From assembly GCA_010093605.1 (NCBI GenBank), contig MU004181.1:1488001-1552000 (forward strand): a stretch of 64,000 nucleotides of DNA, in the 5' to 3' direction. This document shows, piece by piece, positions 31,863-45,100 of the stretch (positions are counted from its first letter, which is position 1; each line of letters starts with the position of its first letter). Both the position numbers and the translations under genes were made by a program. Origin of the DNA: Lophium mytilinum. Taxonomy: Eukaryota; Ascomycota; Dothideomycetes; Mytilinidiales; Mytilinidiaceae. The notes under the pieces were generated by a model. That model had not been told where the DNA came from. It saw nothing but the letters and a program-made list of their open reading frames with translations, and did not search any database.

Positions 31863-34789
31863 GAGGGTCGGGGAGCGGGTTGGGGGGATGGCTGTAGTGG
31901 GGTGATATCAAGATTTCGAGAGTGTTTCACTGCAGCATGCTGGGATGAGTGAGAGTTTGTGAGGCTGGCATGTTGGGGCGGGTTGGAAGAGTTGGGAGGC
32001 GTGAAATGGCTTCTATGCGTGGGTGGTTGTGGTTGAGATTATGGGGCAGGATCTCTGGTGTGCTGTACTTAGTACATCCGTGAGTTATCATTTTCTACAT
32101 TATCTCATATCTTCAGGTCTTCGTGCAGATGCAAGTTCTATTCGTTCTAACACATCCATCAGAGTACGGACATACAGTTCGGTGGCATGATGCATGCTGG
32201 TTTTAAAGCATTCTAGGTGGCTCAGGAAAATGGACACACATGTCTAACACTTACATTAAGAGTATTGTTCTGTTTCTCAATGCTTTCATATGTAACAAAG
32301 CTCTCCATCTTTCGAGGTACTTCTGTCAAACTCTCGGCTGGGCTGATCACGCCTAGCTAGATAAGATTGGTTTTCAACTAGGTATTCCTCTTCTGTTAGG
32401 CTAAATCTTCTCATCAAGAAGCATAGCTACTTTTTCTACGCGTAAGGAGAACTAGCGTAATAACGTCATTATCCTTCGCTCTAAATTTTCAGAGCTCGCG
32501 TCCCATATTAGGAGGAAATTTCGATAGTTGTATTGCGTATATACCGTTCCCGCAAGCTCAAGCAGCCGAGGACTTCTATGGGCGACATTCGGGGACGTTT
32601 CTAAAGTGGAGAGGCGGCCCTGTCCTTTCCTGGGGTAAGGAATGAACGCTCCGATTCTTCTTCTTCTTCTTGTTCGCTATCCTCATTGTTATTCCGGATG
32701 CTAGCAGACTCTTTAGGCTCGGCGAAGCGATCAAGGTGGAAGGCCTGCTGCTCGATGATGTGGCAGAATCTGGTAACAAACGTACGTCCCAGTACCCTAT
32801 CGCTTCCATCGAATAGCATAGGAAGCTGTTGATTGGGAAAACCAGTAATAGGTCTGCCGACGCATGGGCAGGGATTCGATTGCCTAGTGGAAAATGGCGA
32901 GGAGGCCGACGCCGAACGTAAGCAACTCGACTGGAACGATGGCTGAGAAGTTGGAGATCGAGCGCTGTGAGAATGCATTACTAGTCAGGAAGTCGGCTTT
33001 TGCACCACAGGGAGAGAGCAATGGGTACGTACTGAAGGCTACGTGTGCCATGCTTTGGGTAACAATTGCAGATATCAGAGAGCCTGCACTGGAAGCAACA
33101 TGGATGGATGTCAGGAGACCAGGGCCATATGGCTGGGGCAAATTGGCCACGGCCCGCCATCAAGTATGCTCCCAGCATCTTCACAGAGCTTCACGGTAAG
33201 CAGTTCCACGCGACAACTGCGATGCCTCTGTCGGACTATCACCTACGCTAGGGGCTACCTAGAGCTGAAACTGACCAGCGATATATATACTCAGTCTCCA
33301 TCTTCCAGCCCACGGGATTGTGCGAAAACGGCTCTCAGCTTCGAACATTCGAGATGAAACTGACCTTTCAGACAGCCAGCTGTGAACTTGTTCCTCTTTC
33401 GCAATCCACGAGACGTAATAGCCGTCTTCCTGATGTTGAATTTAGCCGTTGGTTGAATAAATCAAGATCGTAAACGGTACGCTTTGGGGTCATGATTTCT
33501 TTCCTTATCATCTCTCCAACAAATCCCGAGTCTGGGCCGGACTGGCCCTATAATCTTGCTACATAGCACTCGTGCTGCGCAACTGGGCTCCTGAAATCCC
33601 ACAGTTTAGTTGTGGTGGCATGATGAGGTCTCCAGTGTCCCCCAGTCTGAGTGTTCGTTTCTGAGTCAATATGCTTTCCCCGCCCATCGCGGAGGCCGAT
33701 TACGGCTCTAGCGCGCCACAATCAGCTTGTCACACACACCGTTTCTGATGCAGGATACACAAAGCTTGAGAAGAGCCTCGCGGATCTAGTCGATCGCATC
33801 CTACTTACATTACTCCGAAGGTTGAGATCACTCATCACGTGACACTCCCCACAGCTTGGTTCGATGTGCCAACGACGTCCATCATTCACCTGGGACTTCT
33901 GAGACCTCTATTCACCACACCACAATATATGCCCATTTTCACCGCCACTAACAGCATACTACATAACCTTGTAAACTTCTGAGACTGTTCCGCAGACGTT
34001 TTGAGCAGTTGAAGCAGGAACATCGACTCGGAATAGTGCTCAGCTGACCGGACCTCCACATCCTTTCGAGCCAGCGCCTCCAAACGCCATCCAGTCATCC
34101 CCGCACTTCTTCGGCATTCAGTAACCAAGAGTTGTGTCGAAACCTTCACAGATCGCCCTAGTCCGTTACTTTCTCCTGGACTTCACCCTTACCGGAGATG
34201 TATGAATCAGCTCCCTAAGTAAGCTTTGTATCTTAGTATTAGCTTATATTGGCCAGCGAACGTGGGAGCGAGTCCGGTTTCTGCAAGCCACGTTGTGCAC
34301 TAGCTACCTGCTATCAAATCGGACCCCAGCTTTTTCAACTAGTCTTTACCCTAAATTTTTCCCCGTGGGGAAGCTGACCATGCCTACGGTACCGGAATTG
34401 CTATCTGTGAAGGTGGGGCAGGGCTCCATCTAGTATGGCCTGGATGTAGACTGCTGTTTTCATGGGAATTCCGAAACCTGCCATATGGTATAAGTATAGC
34501 TGCACGCATCCCAGTCCGTCATACAATACTAAACCATAAGTTTGGGCACATAGACTCATTACACCTTGGCACCAACTTGCTTATTCGACACCACTGTTGG
34601 GGGTAGCCTGGCTGCTGAGCCGCCAATTAGTCAAGAGGTAGTCCAATTTACACTGCTTGAACCTCGACATCACCCTTCGATCTTCGAAATCCTGTGGGGA
34701 ATCCCAAGCAGTATCGAGTTAGTGTGCCGAGACTTGTGGCCTGTCACTGTACGAAAGCATCTTTCCTCGCGAAGAAGACTCTGCCCAGT
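31863..34789. other. 2.9-kb region without a supported gene
   Basis: AT-richer than its surroundings. A minus-strand block around 33150-32600 has two ORF pieces with hydrophobic stretches (LLTSIHVASSAGSLISAIVTQ and VELLTFGVGLLAIF) and an acidic tail in another frame, but no consistent splice model or family emerges. It may be a decayed gene. Around 32200-32560 the sequence is AT-rich with no recognisable repeat boundary. Nothing else is seen. Confidence 0.35.
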
Positions 34790-36840
34790 ATGGAGACTTC
34801 GCAAAAACCTCACCCTGATACGATACGTATCGACGAGGAACTCGAAGAGAAAGTCGGAGAGAAAACTCAACATGTCGAAAACGTGGATTCATCTACGATG
34901 CATAGCTCAGACAATGGTTATGATACACGAATGACTTTCCGACGTTTCATGGCTATCATGGTAAGTCTGTCGGCTTTTGAAAAAATAGAGAGTCGAGCGC
35001 TCACAGTTCACTCCGCAGTCAATTGGAATCTGCTTCTTTTCGTGCATTTGGTCGATCTTCGCAATATCCAATCTTATCACCATCATCAACGAAGATCTAG
35101 GTATGAACAGAGGTGGTAATTCTGTGTGTTTCCATGGCTGACGCTACCTCTCTAGGCCCCTCTGAATCCTACACCTGGATGGCTACCGCGCAAGTCCTGG
35201 CTGGCGGGATTCCGACTGTTGTTTTGGGCCGTCTCAGCGATATATATGGACGTCGTCTTTTCATTCTAATCGGGGCCGTACTCGGGATCCTCGGGGCTGC
35301 GATATGTGCCAACGCTACTTCGGTACCTATGTTCATTGGAGGTAGTGCAATCCTTGGCGTCACCTACTCTTTCTACCAGCTATCTTGGGCTGCAATCGGT
35401 GAGCTGGTGGAGAAAAGGCACCGACCTGTGGTTTTTGGACTGATGGAAGCATCCGCTGGGTTGTCTGGCACGTTTGGACCCGTCATTGGTATGTGAGATC
35501 TGAAGAATCCTCCTTCAGAACAACTGCTGACGCTCCTCTCCCTTTAGCTAACCTGCTTGCAACTCGCGCAACTTGGCGCTTGGACCTTTGGATTTCGTTC
35601 ATCCTGAACGTAATCTGTCTTGTCCTTGTCTTCTTCTTCTATCGCCCGATACACCATCGGTTGGACGATCCTGATAAGACATTCTGGCATCACCTCAAAG
35701 AGATCGACCACGGAGGCATCTTCCTCCTCGTCGGTGGGTTGATTTTGTTTCTTGTAGGCATCTCGTTCGGCGGTATCCAATATCCTTGGTAGGCACTCAT
35801 TCATTGCTCTGTAAGCGTGGCACTAATGAAACATCAGGAAGAGCGCCACGGTCATTTCCATGCTTGTTGTAGGAGGGGTCTTACTGATCATGTTTGGCTT
35901 CTATGAGGCTTATGCTCGAATCCCTTACCCGATACTGCCCTCTGCTCTCTTCACAAATGGAAGAAACTACATGATGATAACTGCAGCTACTACGATCTAT
36001 GGAATGGCCTACTTATCCACAATAGTACTGCTTCCACAGGAGGTTGGCTATCTTTTCACCAAGAACCCGGTCACCATTGGTTGGTACTCTAGTGCAGCTG
36101 GTATAGGCGGGTTCTTGTTCAGCCCTATCGCTGGGTGGATTTTGCAGAAAACGGGCCACGCTAAATGGTTTCTGACGGCGTGTTTGTGTGGCATTGTACT
36201 TGGCTCTGGTATTGGAGCCCTTGTCTGTATGTTTCGTCCTTCTCTTGTGGCGTTGGTCACCTTTGCTAACCAAACCACAGCTACCGACTCTTATGTCGCT
36301 ACCGTAGCTGGTGCTGTTATTGTCAGTGCCTCTTCCGCAGCTACAGGAATGGTCACAACGACAATGGTCCAGGTCATTCTCCCACCTTCCTACATTGGCA
36401 TAGCCACTACCTTCCTCAGTACCTGTCGTTCCGTCGGCGGAGCGATTGCGACAACCGTCTACACCACAATCCTCACCAACTACATAAAGGAACACGAAGG
36501 TACTAACATTGCCGAGGCCGCCGTGAAAGCAGGACTCAACATTCAATACGTCCCTGCGCTTGCGGGAGCGCTCGCGGCCCAGAACCAGACCGCTCTAGCG
36601 CTAGTTCCGGGCGTCACTCCTCTCATCATTGAGGTGTCCGTTGCTGCTATCCTGCACACATTGGTGAAAGCTTTCCGTCTTGTATTCTATACCAGCCTTG
36701 CTTTCGGTAGCTTCGGCATTCTTTGTGCTTTATGCACTAAGAGTGTGGATCAGTATATGACCAAAGATATCGATGTTGCGGTTGAACGAAAGGGGCCTTT
36801 GGCACACGAATCAAGACATGAAGCTGGATTGGAAGCATGA
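34790..36840 (+). CDS. TRI12/siderophore-type MFS transporter (14 TM)
   Basis: Plasma-membrane proton-driven transporter of the fungal TRI12 branch, whose members export trichothecenes or take up siderophores. Six exons: 34790-34960, 35019-35100, 35156-35488, 35548-35788, 35838-36226, 36281-36840; 591 aa. A charged N-terminal tail of about 50 residues is followed by about 14 hydrophobic helices. The helix 2-3 loop reads LGRLSDIYGRR, the MFS motif A equivalent, and GDIMEASAGLSGTFGPVI-like sequence marks helix 5. Intron 5 (54 nt) has consensus ends and a GCTAAC branch site, but its length is divisible by three and it contains no stop, so retention would add 18 residues. The substrate cannot be told from sequence. 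Confidence 0.9.
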
Positions 36841-37302
36841 ATTGGACGTCGTCTTTTCGGAGAGGCTTTTCTAGGTTGCGTGGATGAGTTGGGGTCCTTC
36901 TGGACCGTCATTCGTAGTAGTCCTCAGGCAAATCAAATAAATCTCCATCGTGCTCCACCAAGAACGGATATTTGGAATGCAGAATGGTTGAGCTGCGATT
37001 GGTTCACATTCATCCAGATTAGGTAAGCTATATGAACTCACTACCTCCCACAGCGATGGAACTTTGGACGATCGGCTGTAAAATCTTGACAGGCTCACTT
37101 CCGAGTTAGGTTATAGTCAAGCCTCGTATGGTACACTATCGAGCACACCGAGAGAATTATCCATCACGTGACGGTCAGTTAGGCTCCAACCTATATTCCA
37201 CATCTTGCTCAAACGCCTCGACTGTGCTCGCATGGTTCATCGGCCACCAAACTCTTATTCTTTACATCTGGTCCATCTCATTCAATAGCTTTGTAAGGAG
37301 TC
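36841..37302. promoter_or_regulatory. Intergenic region upstream of the sirtuin gene
   Basis: 462 bp with no supported ORF. It contains the 3' flank of the MFS gene and the presumed sirtuin promoter. No TATA box is obvious. Confidence 0.35.
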
Positions 37303-38481
37303 ATGGCCACCACTCCTGCCCCAGACTACTCCTCCTTAGTCTCCGCGACTGGCTTTTTACGCCCGCGTGCTTCACGCTCTATGTCTGACTTCCAAATACA
37401 CCTCACCGAGTCCCCTCGCATACTTGCATTACTTGGCGCTGGTCTGTCGGCGCCATCAGGCCTGCCTACTTTCCGCGGCGCAGGGGGGCTGTGGTGGATG
37501 CATGACGCGAAGCAGCTGTCGACTCCACAGGCTTTTGACGAGAATCCTGGATTGGTCTGGGAATTCTATTTGGAAAGAAGAGCTGCGGCGAAAGAAGCGA
37601 GGCCGAATGCCGCGCATTTTGCGTTGGCGGAATTGGCGAGGAGGGTGCCTGAATTTAACGCGATTAGTATGAATATAGATGGTATGCGTGCGTTCTCTTG
37701 ATCCAGCGAATGTTCCTTATCTCAACCATCTGGTAGATAGATATGTGTTTGAGTTAGCGAGCGTCTCTTAAGTAATTGCCTAGCTTCTCATACTTTGCGT
37801 CAACTTTCACGCCTCTTGCTTAAAGCCTATCATTTCATTTAGCTGTCACCCATCACTTCCCGCTCCTCTTTCGCATCTCGTTTCAATGCAGACGCCTCGG
37901 CGGTCCTAACAAGATCGCTAGGCCTTAGTGAACGAGCCGGCCACCCGCCAGCCCAAATCAGCTTCCTCCACGGCAATCTGTTCTCGATTCGCTGTACTAC
38001 CTGTCCCCACACCATCCATGATGAAGCAGCCGAAGCCATCATCGCCGCTCTCACCACCGCTCTCGCACATTCCTCTACCTCAAACCTTTCTGCGGCCTCC
38101 GTGCCTACCTGTCCAGCCTGTCACACCGGCCTTCTCCGCCCCGGCGTCGTTTGGTTTGGCGAAGCCCTCCCGTCCGCTACCCTTGCATCTCTCTACGCCT
38201 GGATCGAAGCCGCACCATCCATCGACACGATGTTAGTGATCGGAACGAGCGCGGAGGTGTATCCAGCGACGGCGTATATCGAAGCGGCGAGGAAGAAGCT
38301 GGCACGGGTTGCAGTCGTGAATATTGAGCAGGAGGATCCGGGGTTACTGGGGCTGGAGGAGCAAGACTGGTATTTCCAAGGTGACGCGGGGGATCTGGTG
38401 CCGGAGATGTTGAAGAAGGTGGTTGAAGAACTTGGGAATGTGGAGCTAATAGACGTGAAGAAAATAACGGAAGTGATATGA
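37303..38481 (+). CDS. SIRT5-like class III sirtuin (NAD-dependent protein deacylase)
   Basis: Two exons, 37303-37681 and 37922-38481, give 312 aa; the 240-nt intron is the longest in the window. NAD-binding motif GAGLSAPSGLPTFRG (45-59), NID at 124-126, catalytic His143 in FLHGNLF, zinc ligands C151/C154 and C190/C193, then GVVWFGEALP and GTSAEVYPA. Tyr89 and Arg92 (WEFYLERR) match the Tyr-x-x-Arg pair that selects acidic acyl groups in class III sirtuins (Tyr102/Arg105 of human SIRT5). Removal of succinyl, malonyl or glutaryl groups is therefore likelier than plain deacetylation. The N-terminal 26 residues contain few acids and could be a weak mitochondrial presequence; Met27 is an alternative start. 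Confidence 0.88.
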
Positions 38482-39133
38482 GTTACAGCAAGGTTAGTAA
38501 GTACATGAAGGCAAATGCAAATATTTGAGAGAGAAACGTGTTTACAAGAGGTCGATTTAAGCAAACACATGACCATGGCGAAAGGTAAGAGGTCTGTATT
38601 GTGTTAGTCGTATTCCCTGTCACATATCTAGTCTAAATATGCTCCCACTTCAAACTTTTCGACTTTTGCCCAAACATCCCGAGTTCCACCGTCATGTTAG
38701 TTGAGGAGTCGCTGATGTATCTATACTTTCTACTCTACCTACCTAATTGTGCCGTGAAAGATCGCCCGAGGGACTGTGCGGATCCGGCTCGCTGGATGTA
38801 CCCGTCTCGGCACCGGGTTGCTCCTCATCCGCGAGGCTGGCGGGTCTCTCGCACGATACTCTGCCATCGCGGGGTATAGTTGGTCGGTAAGCGATTTCGA
38901 GACGATTCAACCAATGAGAATACGCATATCTCACCTGCACTCCAGCCACAAACTGGGTCAGGAATAGAGTTGTCGGGTCAAGTGTGAAGAGAAGATCTTC
39001 GGGAAATACGGCACAGTGTTGGACGCGGGTCAATCTGATGGGTATATGTTGTATGCAGATCCCCGTCGAAAAATAAATTCCCACTCAACTTTTGCGGTCT
39101 TTGCGCTTTCGAAATACTGAAGACTTCTTCAAA
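38482..39133. other. Intergenic region
   Basis: 652 bp between the sirtuin and the Dal5-type transporter. ORFs on both strands at 38694-39084 overlap each other and have no motif. The plus-strand gene that follows has an ATG preceded by AAA. Confidence 0.35.
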
Positions 39134-41204
39134 ATGTCTGGACTCGACAAACCGGGCGAGGTGTATGAGGAGGATATGGGAGGCCCAGAGCAGACACTAG
39201 ACAGCTTTGATGAGCACCAGATGAAGACGTTAAAGAAGATATAGTAAGTCTCGTTGACTAAAGGACAGACTGTCACTAACTTTGTTCTAGTCGCAAAGTA
39301 GATATTCGGCTGCTTCCAGCCCTCGGAGGTGAGTTCTGTCCACGCTTAAGATACCAGATACTGGAACGCTAACCGCTAACCTATGCAGCTATTTACGCCA
39401 TCAGCGGTATCGATCGAACAAATGTGCGTCAATTGAACGATCATTCGTGGGATATGGACACTGATCGTCAACCTAGCTCGCCAATGCTCAAGTTGCAGGC
39501 ATGGGGAAAGACCTAGACATGCTCAAAGGGAGTCGTTACTCCATTGCGGTCTGCGTCTTCTTTATCACCTACTTTATTTGCGAGATTCCAAGCAACATCA
39601 TTCTTCGAAAAGTGGGGGCGGCGTTATGGCTGTCATTCCTTGCTTTTGCATGGGGAATATGCGTCCTCGGTATTGATGCCATTCCTTTTGCGTATTGGCC
39701 GTTCTGCCGTATCGAAGCTAATCTGGCCGAGCTGTGTAGGGGCTGGTTTCACGCATCATTGGGGTGTAAGTGCAAAGCGAGGCGGAGATCAAAGTTGCAT
39801 TTCGCTGACTGATAGACTAGGAAATGGTTCTGATTAGGCTCCTGCTCGGTATATTTGAGGCCGGGTTCATGTACGCACACTGATACATCTCACAACAATT
39901 ACTGGCTGCTAACGCTTGCTCGCAGACCTGGATGCGCGTACCTAATTAGCTGCTGGTATGAGAGATACCAGATGCAGACAAGGTAGCGGTCCGCAATCTT
40001 ATGGAATGAGCCATTCTGACATGATTCAGGATATCCATATTCTTTTCTTTATCTCTCCTCGCCACCGCGTTTGGAAATATTCTAGCCTACGGACTGATCC
40101 ATATGGATGGCCTCGGTGGTCTCGAAGGCTGGCGATGGATTTACATCATTGAAGGGCTGATAACAATTGTGCTTGCGGTGTACGGATATATCTTCATCAT
40201 CGACTTCCCTGACAAGATCCACTTGGCTCGCAGGCCGTATTTGACGCCGGATGAAGTTGCATTAGTGCAAGCCAGATTGCAGGCGGATCGAGGAGACGCC
40301 GAGTTCGATCCCATCACCTTGAAGAAGACGATCAAGACGTTAGCCAAGTGGCAGCTTTGGATTTAGTAAGGGAATTCCATCATATATAAGCCGGCTTGCT
40401 TACAACGTTTCTCCAACAGTGCCCTCTTCTTCCTCACCTCAGGAGTCGGCGTCTATGCCTTCGCCTACTTCCTCCAGATCATCGTCAGAGGAATGGGCTA
40501 CTCGGTCTCTAACACCTTCCTCCTCTGCGCCCCTCCTAATATTGCGGCGATCTTCTACATCATCGCTGTTTCGAAGTTGGCGGACAAGTTGCACCAGCGT
40601 GGCGCTATCGTGGCTTTCCAAGCTACAACCGCATTTGTAGGACTCATGTTGATCGAGTATTGCAAGAACAACGGTGTCAGATACTTCGGAACGTTCCTCG
40701 GGATCGCAGGGTGCGCGGGCAACGTACCGGCATCGCTGGCATACCAAGGTATACTCGTCCACTTCCTCTAAACGCTACATGTACAGATCATGGGCTAACC
40801 ACGGCATCAGCGAACAACATTAGAGGCCAGTCGACGAGAGCGTAAGTGTCTCCATATCCATAAGAGGTCTAGGATTAGGCAGGCGTGCTGACTCAAGCTT
40901 CAAAAACTCAGTATCGGCTCCGGTCTCCAAGTTTGCTTCGGTGCTATTGGCGGTGTAATTACGGCCAACGTCTTTCTTCAAAGAGAGGCTCCGAAGTACC
41001 CTACTGGAATCTGGGTTGCTGCGGTACGTTATGGCAATCAATCTAACGAGAATGAAACTGATCCACTTTCGGTTACAGGCCTGCCAGATCTTGACCGTGC
41101 TTCTTGTATGCGTCCTGACCGTCTTTCATGTGTACGCGAACCGGCAAGCGGAGAAGGGAAGAAGGGTGATCGAAGGTCTGGAAGGGTTCAGATATACCTA
41201 TTGA
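39134..41204 (+). CDS. Dal5/allantoate-permease-family MFS transporter, 11 introns
   Basis: Anion:cation symporter-type MFS protein of the plasma membrane, family known for allantoate, nicotinate, pantothenate and other organic acids. Twelve exons: 39134-39243, 39291-39328, 39389-39423, 39477-39669, 39740-39765, 39821-39870, 39926-39982, 40030-40365, 40420-40748, 40811-40841, 40912-41023, 41079-41204; 480 aa. Exons as short as 26, 31, 35 and 38 nt are all supported by protein continuity. Family signatures include RLLPALGAIYAISGIDRTN, LANAQVAGMGKDL, GRYSIAV-like GSRYSIAVCVFFITYFICEIPSN, RLLLGIFEAGFIPGCAYL, SCWYERYQMQTR and GLEGWRWIYIIEG. The C-terminus after the last helix is RQAEKGRR..GLEGFRYTY, also typical. 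Substrate unknown. Confidence 0.9.
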
Positions 41205-42164
41205 CCGAGATACCTAATATAGAACACACAGCAAGAGGGCGACGAGCCTCTAAGAGTTGCACTCAATGTGAGTCGTATAGAAGAGCCAATTGCGAGGATG
41301 GAGCTCCATAGCGAATACTATCGATAATGAGCGAGGCTTCGGGGTGTACCAGCAAGAACGAATTTCCTAAAGAATGTGTGAGACGTAACAAGACAAGTCT
41401 CTACGGCGCCCATGCTATTATTTGGCATCTCATCGTGGTCTTCGGATGCGAAGTGCGTTGACTGTGAGGCATGTTTGAAGGGTTTGAAAGATGATGAGAT
41501 TACATCACCGTAGACTAAGAATCACGTGATTGGCACAACAGCGCCACCAGCGCTGCATCAAACCCCTTTGGAGTTGTGAATCGGACCGCGGGATGCAGAA
41601 CGGCGTTGGTCCCGGCCGGGCTCCCGACAAGGTGACTGTCCCAAGGCACCAAGGTTCGCGTGCATCCCTTTGTATGCACGAGCCATGCGTGGATCCTTCG
41701 TATTTCGTACCCTAAGCTGTCTTGGTATGAGCAAAGCGCCGTGTGGCTAATCAGAATAAGTTGAGTGCGAGAAACGTCAGCCACCGCGCAAGGATACATA
41801 GTTACGTCTAGACGCGTGTTTCTCGGGGCTGGGCAGTCTTCTTCCCATTATCCTCCCAACTCGGGCTCTCGGTTGATCGAGTAGATTCCTGGAAGCTCTT
41901 ATGTCACTTTGCGAACATACCAGACCGATTAAGAAACAGCTAGTTGCGCCCCAGAAAGAGGCGTCTTTTGCGGCTCCAACGCTCGCTTGGCAGGGCCGTT
42001 AATCTCGAGATAGTCCAATACAAAGCGCCGGCCCTCCACGTATTCTACATCACCATCCAAGCTTCAGGCATCACTTTTCTACAAAGTGCCTCCTCCAGGC
42101 CACAAGAATACCGCCATGCTCACCCTGTACTGATCTAACCCCCTGATTCAAACGTATCCTCAAC
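41205..42164. other. Intergenic region upstream of the ABC transporter
   Basis: 960 bp with no supported gene on either strand. The presumed promoter and leader of the ABC gene lie at its right end (pyrimidine-rich CTAACCCCCTGATTC region just before the ATG). Confidence 0.35.
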
Positions 42165-45100
42165 ATGGCGCGATTTCGGAGTAAACCCAAGGCATCGCCA
42201 CTTCCGGCCACCGCCATGACCGACCCTGCGATGGAGGCCAAGGTCGCAGAAGAGGCTGTCAAGGAAACGTCTGAAGGGAAGGAGGACGAGAAGCTGAAAG
42301 GCAAGAAGGATGGTGAGGACGAAAAGGCGAAAGCCAGCTTGAAGAACTTCTTCGTAGGTTCATGCGTCGCTCTAATTAGGCACGAGAATTAATATTAGAT
42401 TCTACCAGAGGGTTTTGACCTATGGCACGACCCTCGATTGGGTTCTCATGGGCCTATCGCTTCTCACTTCCATTGGTAGTGGTATTGTGAGTTGCTTCCA
42501 CTCTACTCAACATGTTGATTGCTAAATACGTCATTGATAGGCAATGCCATTGATGAATATCGTCTTTGGTGCGTAGTACTGAATTGAGTCTTCCTCCCAA
42601 TCAAAATGCTGATATCTGATAGGTCAATTGACTGGAACATTCACTGGCTATTTCATTCCTGGGTCAACCGTCACGAAAGCAGAATTCCAGTCGAATATCA
42701 ATAAGAATACGTGCGTAATACTTTCTTGATACACCCTTCTTCAAAAGTCTCTCTGCACTACTGTAGACTGTACCAGACCCTTTGACCGCTCGCTAACGTT
42801 ACTACTCTAGATTGTATATTGTCTATCTATTCATCGGAAAGTTTGCGTGCTCTTACGTTTCCATGGTCAGTAGAAAGCTCTTGCAGAGTATCTATCGCAT
42901 ACTGACCACTGAATCACTAGCTCACGGTCAGGATTAGCGGATTGCGCATATCTGCAGCCTTGCGCCTAGCCTACCTCAATGCTCTCTTCCAACAGCCCGT
43001 CAGCACTATTGACACTATCTCCCCAGGCAAAGTCTCCACACGCATTACGACATCCTCGAATACGATCCAGCTGGCAATATCCCAGCAGCTTGCGATGCTT
43101 GTTCAAGCATTTGCATTTACTGGAGGCCTTTACGTCATTGCTTTCATCTACAATTGGCTGCTCACGTTTGTTGCCAGCGCGTCTCTTCCGTTCATCGTCG
43201 TTGCATACGGAATCATCATTCCTATCTTCATAAGAATCCACAAAAGGACCGAAAGTCTTCAGGAACAAGCCTCCGGTCTGGCGTTCGAGATCTTCTCGTC
43301 AATCCGAGTGATCTGTGCATTCGGCGCCGAATCTCGCCTCTCTGAGCAGCACGCTGGTTGGCTGACGAAGGCGAAAAAGTCAGAGTTGAAGAATGGCCCT
43401 TTCATGGGACTCTTGATGGCTCCTAACTTTTTGGCTATGTATGGAACTTTCGGGCTCACGTTCTGGTTTGGTATTCGCCAATACACGCGCGGACACATCG
43501 ATAGTATTAACACAATCGTCATGTAGGTTTATCTTTCATAGTACCGCAAGTACGAAACCGTTATTTTGTAGCTAACGGATATTAGTGTTCTTTTCTCGGT
43601 CATGATGGCCGTCATGAGTATCGGCAAACTTACAAGTCCACTGCTCTCGATCTCAAGAGCTGCGTCTGCCGCGACCGAGCTTTTCGCAACTATTGATGCT
43701 GAGGTTCCGGACACATCGGGACTATCGGATCCAGATGTATCCGCTGACACTGATATCGAATTCGACAATGTCTCGTTCGTGTATCCTAGCAGGCCCGACG
43801 TGCAGATCTTGGACCACCTAAATCTGCATTTCGCGGTTGGGAAGACGACCGCTATTGTCGGCCCTTCGGGCTCAGGGAAAAGTACCATCGTTGCTCTTCT
43901 CGAGAGATGGTACCCCCTTGTGGAGCGTCAGCCTGATCTCGCCAGTCAGGACCAAACAGATTCTTCGGGAAAATCAGATATTCCTGCTACAGATGGTGAT
44001 AAAACTGCAGAGACACCAAACGTATCCATCCAGGTGGAAGAAGAGCGTAAGGTCCTGGAAGAAAAATGTGTCGGAGCAATCAGGGTTGGCGGTGTTGCCC
44101 TTTCCACGGTCGATCTGAAGTGGTGGCGCAGCCAGATTGGGTTAGTGCAGCAGGAGCCATTCCTCTTCAACGATACCATTTACAACAATATTGCCTATGG
44201 GTTTTGCGGCACCAAGTGGGAACACAAACCCAAGGAAGAGAAACTAGAAATGATCAAAGACGCCTGTAAGGAAGCATCTGCCGACGAATTTATATCAAAG
44301 TTGCCTCTAGGTAAGTCTTTCTTACCGTTAGCCGTCATACTTGCTGCATTTCTTGTGACTAAAGTCTCGTAGGATACGATACCTTTGTCGGAGAAAGTGG
44401 AATCAAAATGTCCGGGGGCCAAAGACAGCGTCTCGCCATCGCCCGAAGCATAGTCAAAAGGCCACCAATCCTTATTTTGGATGAAGCTACTAGCGCCATC
44501 GACGTTCGTACCGAGCGTGTTGTCCAAGAAGCCCTGGATCGAGTTTCCAAGAACAGAACCACCATTGTGATCGCGCATCGTTTGTCTACTATTAGAAGAG
44601 CAGACAAGATCATCGTCCTCCGCCAGGGCAAGTTGGTCGAAGAAGGCACACATGACGAGTTAGTCACCGACGAAGAAGGAATTTACTATGGGTTAGTTCA
44701 CGCGCAGAACCTTGAGATGGAGAATGAAGAGGCGATTGAAGAAGACCTGGAGCTGCACCATACCAAAACTGGTGCGACTGATATTTCCGAGAAACATGCA
44801 GACCTCAGTGAAGGGCGCCAGAGCCTCGACTCCGGAGATGAGCCCGTGTACAAGTATCATGGTCTTATCAGAAGCTTTGGACGTCTCATATATGAGCAGA
44901 GGACACGCTGGATACCCTATACCTTGACCGTCTTCGCTGCTATGGCTTCAGGAGCCGTTTACCCCCTTCAGGCCTTCATTTTCGCCAAAATTATCAATGT
45001 TTTCACGTACACTGGAGCAAAGCTCGTCCACGATGGCAATTTCTGGAGCGGTATGTTCGGAGTCTTGGCGGCAGGTGTTGGTGCTTCCTACTTTATCCTC

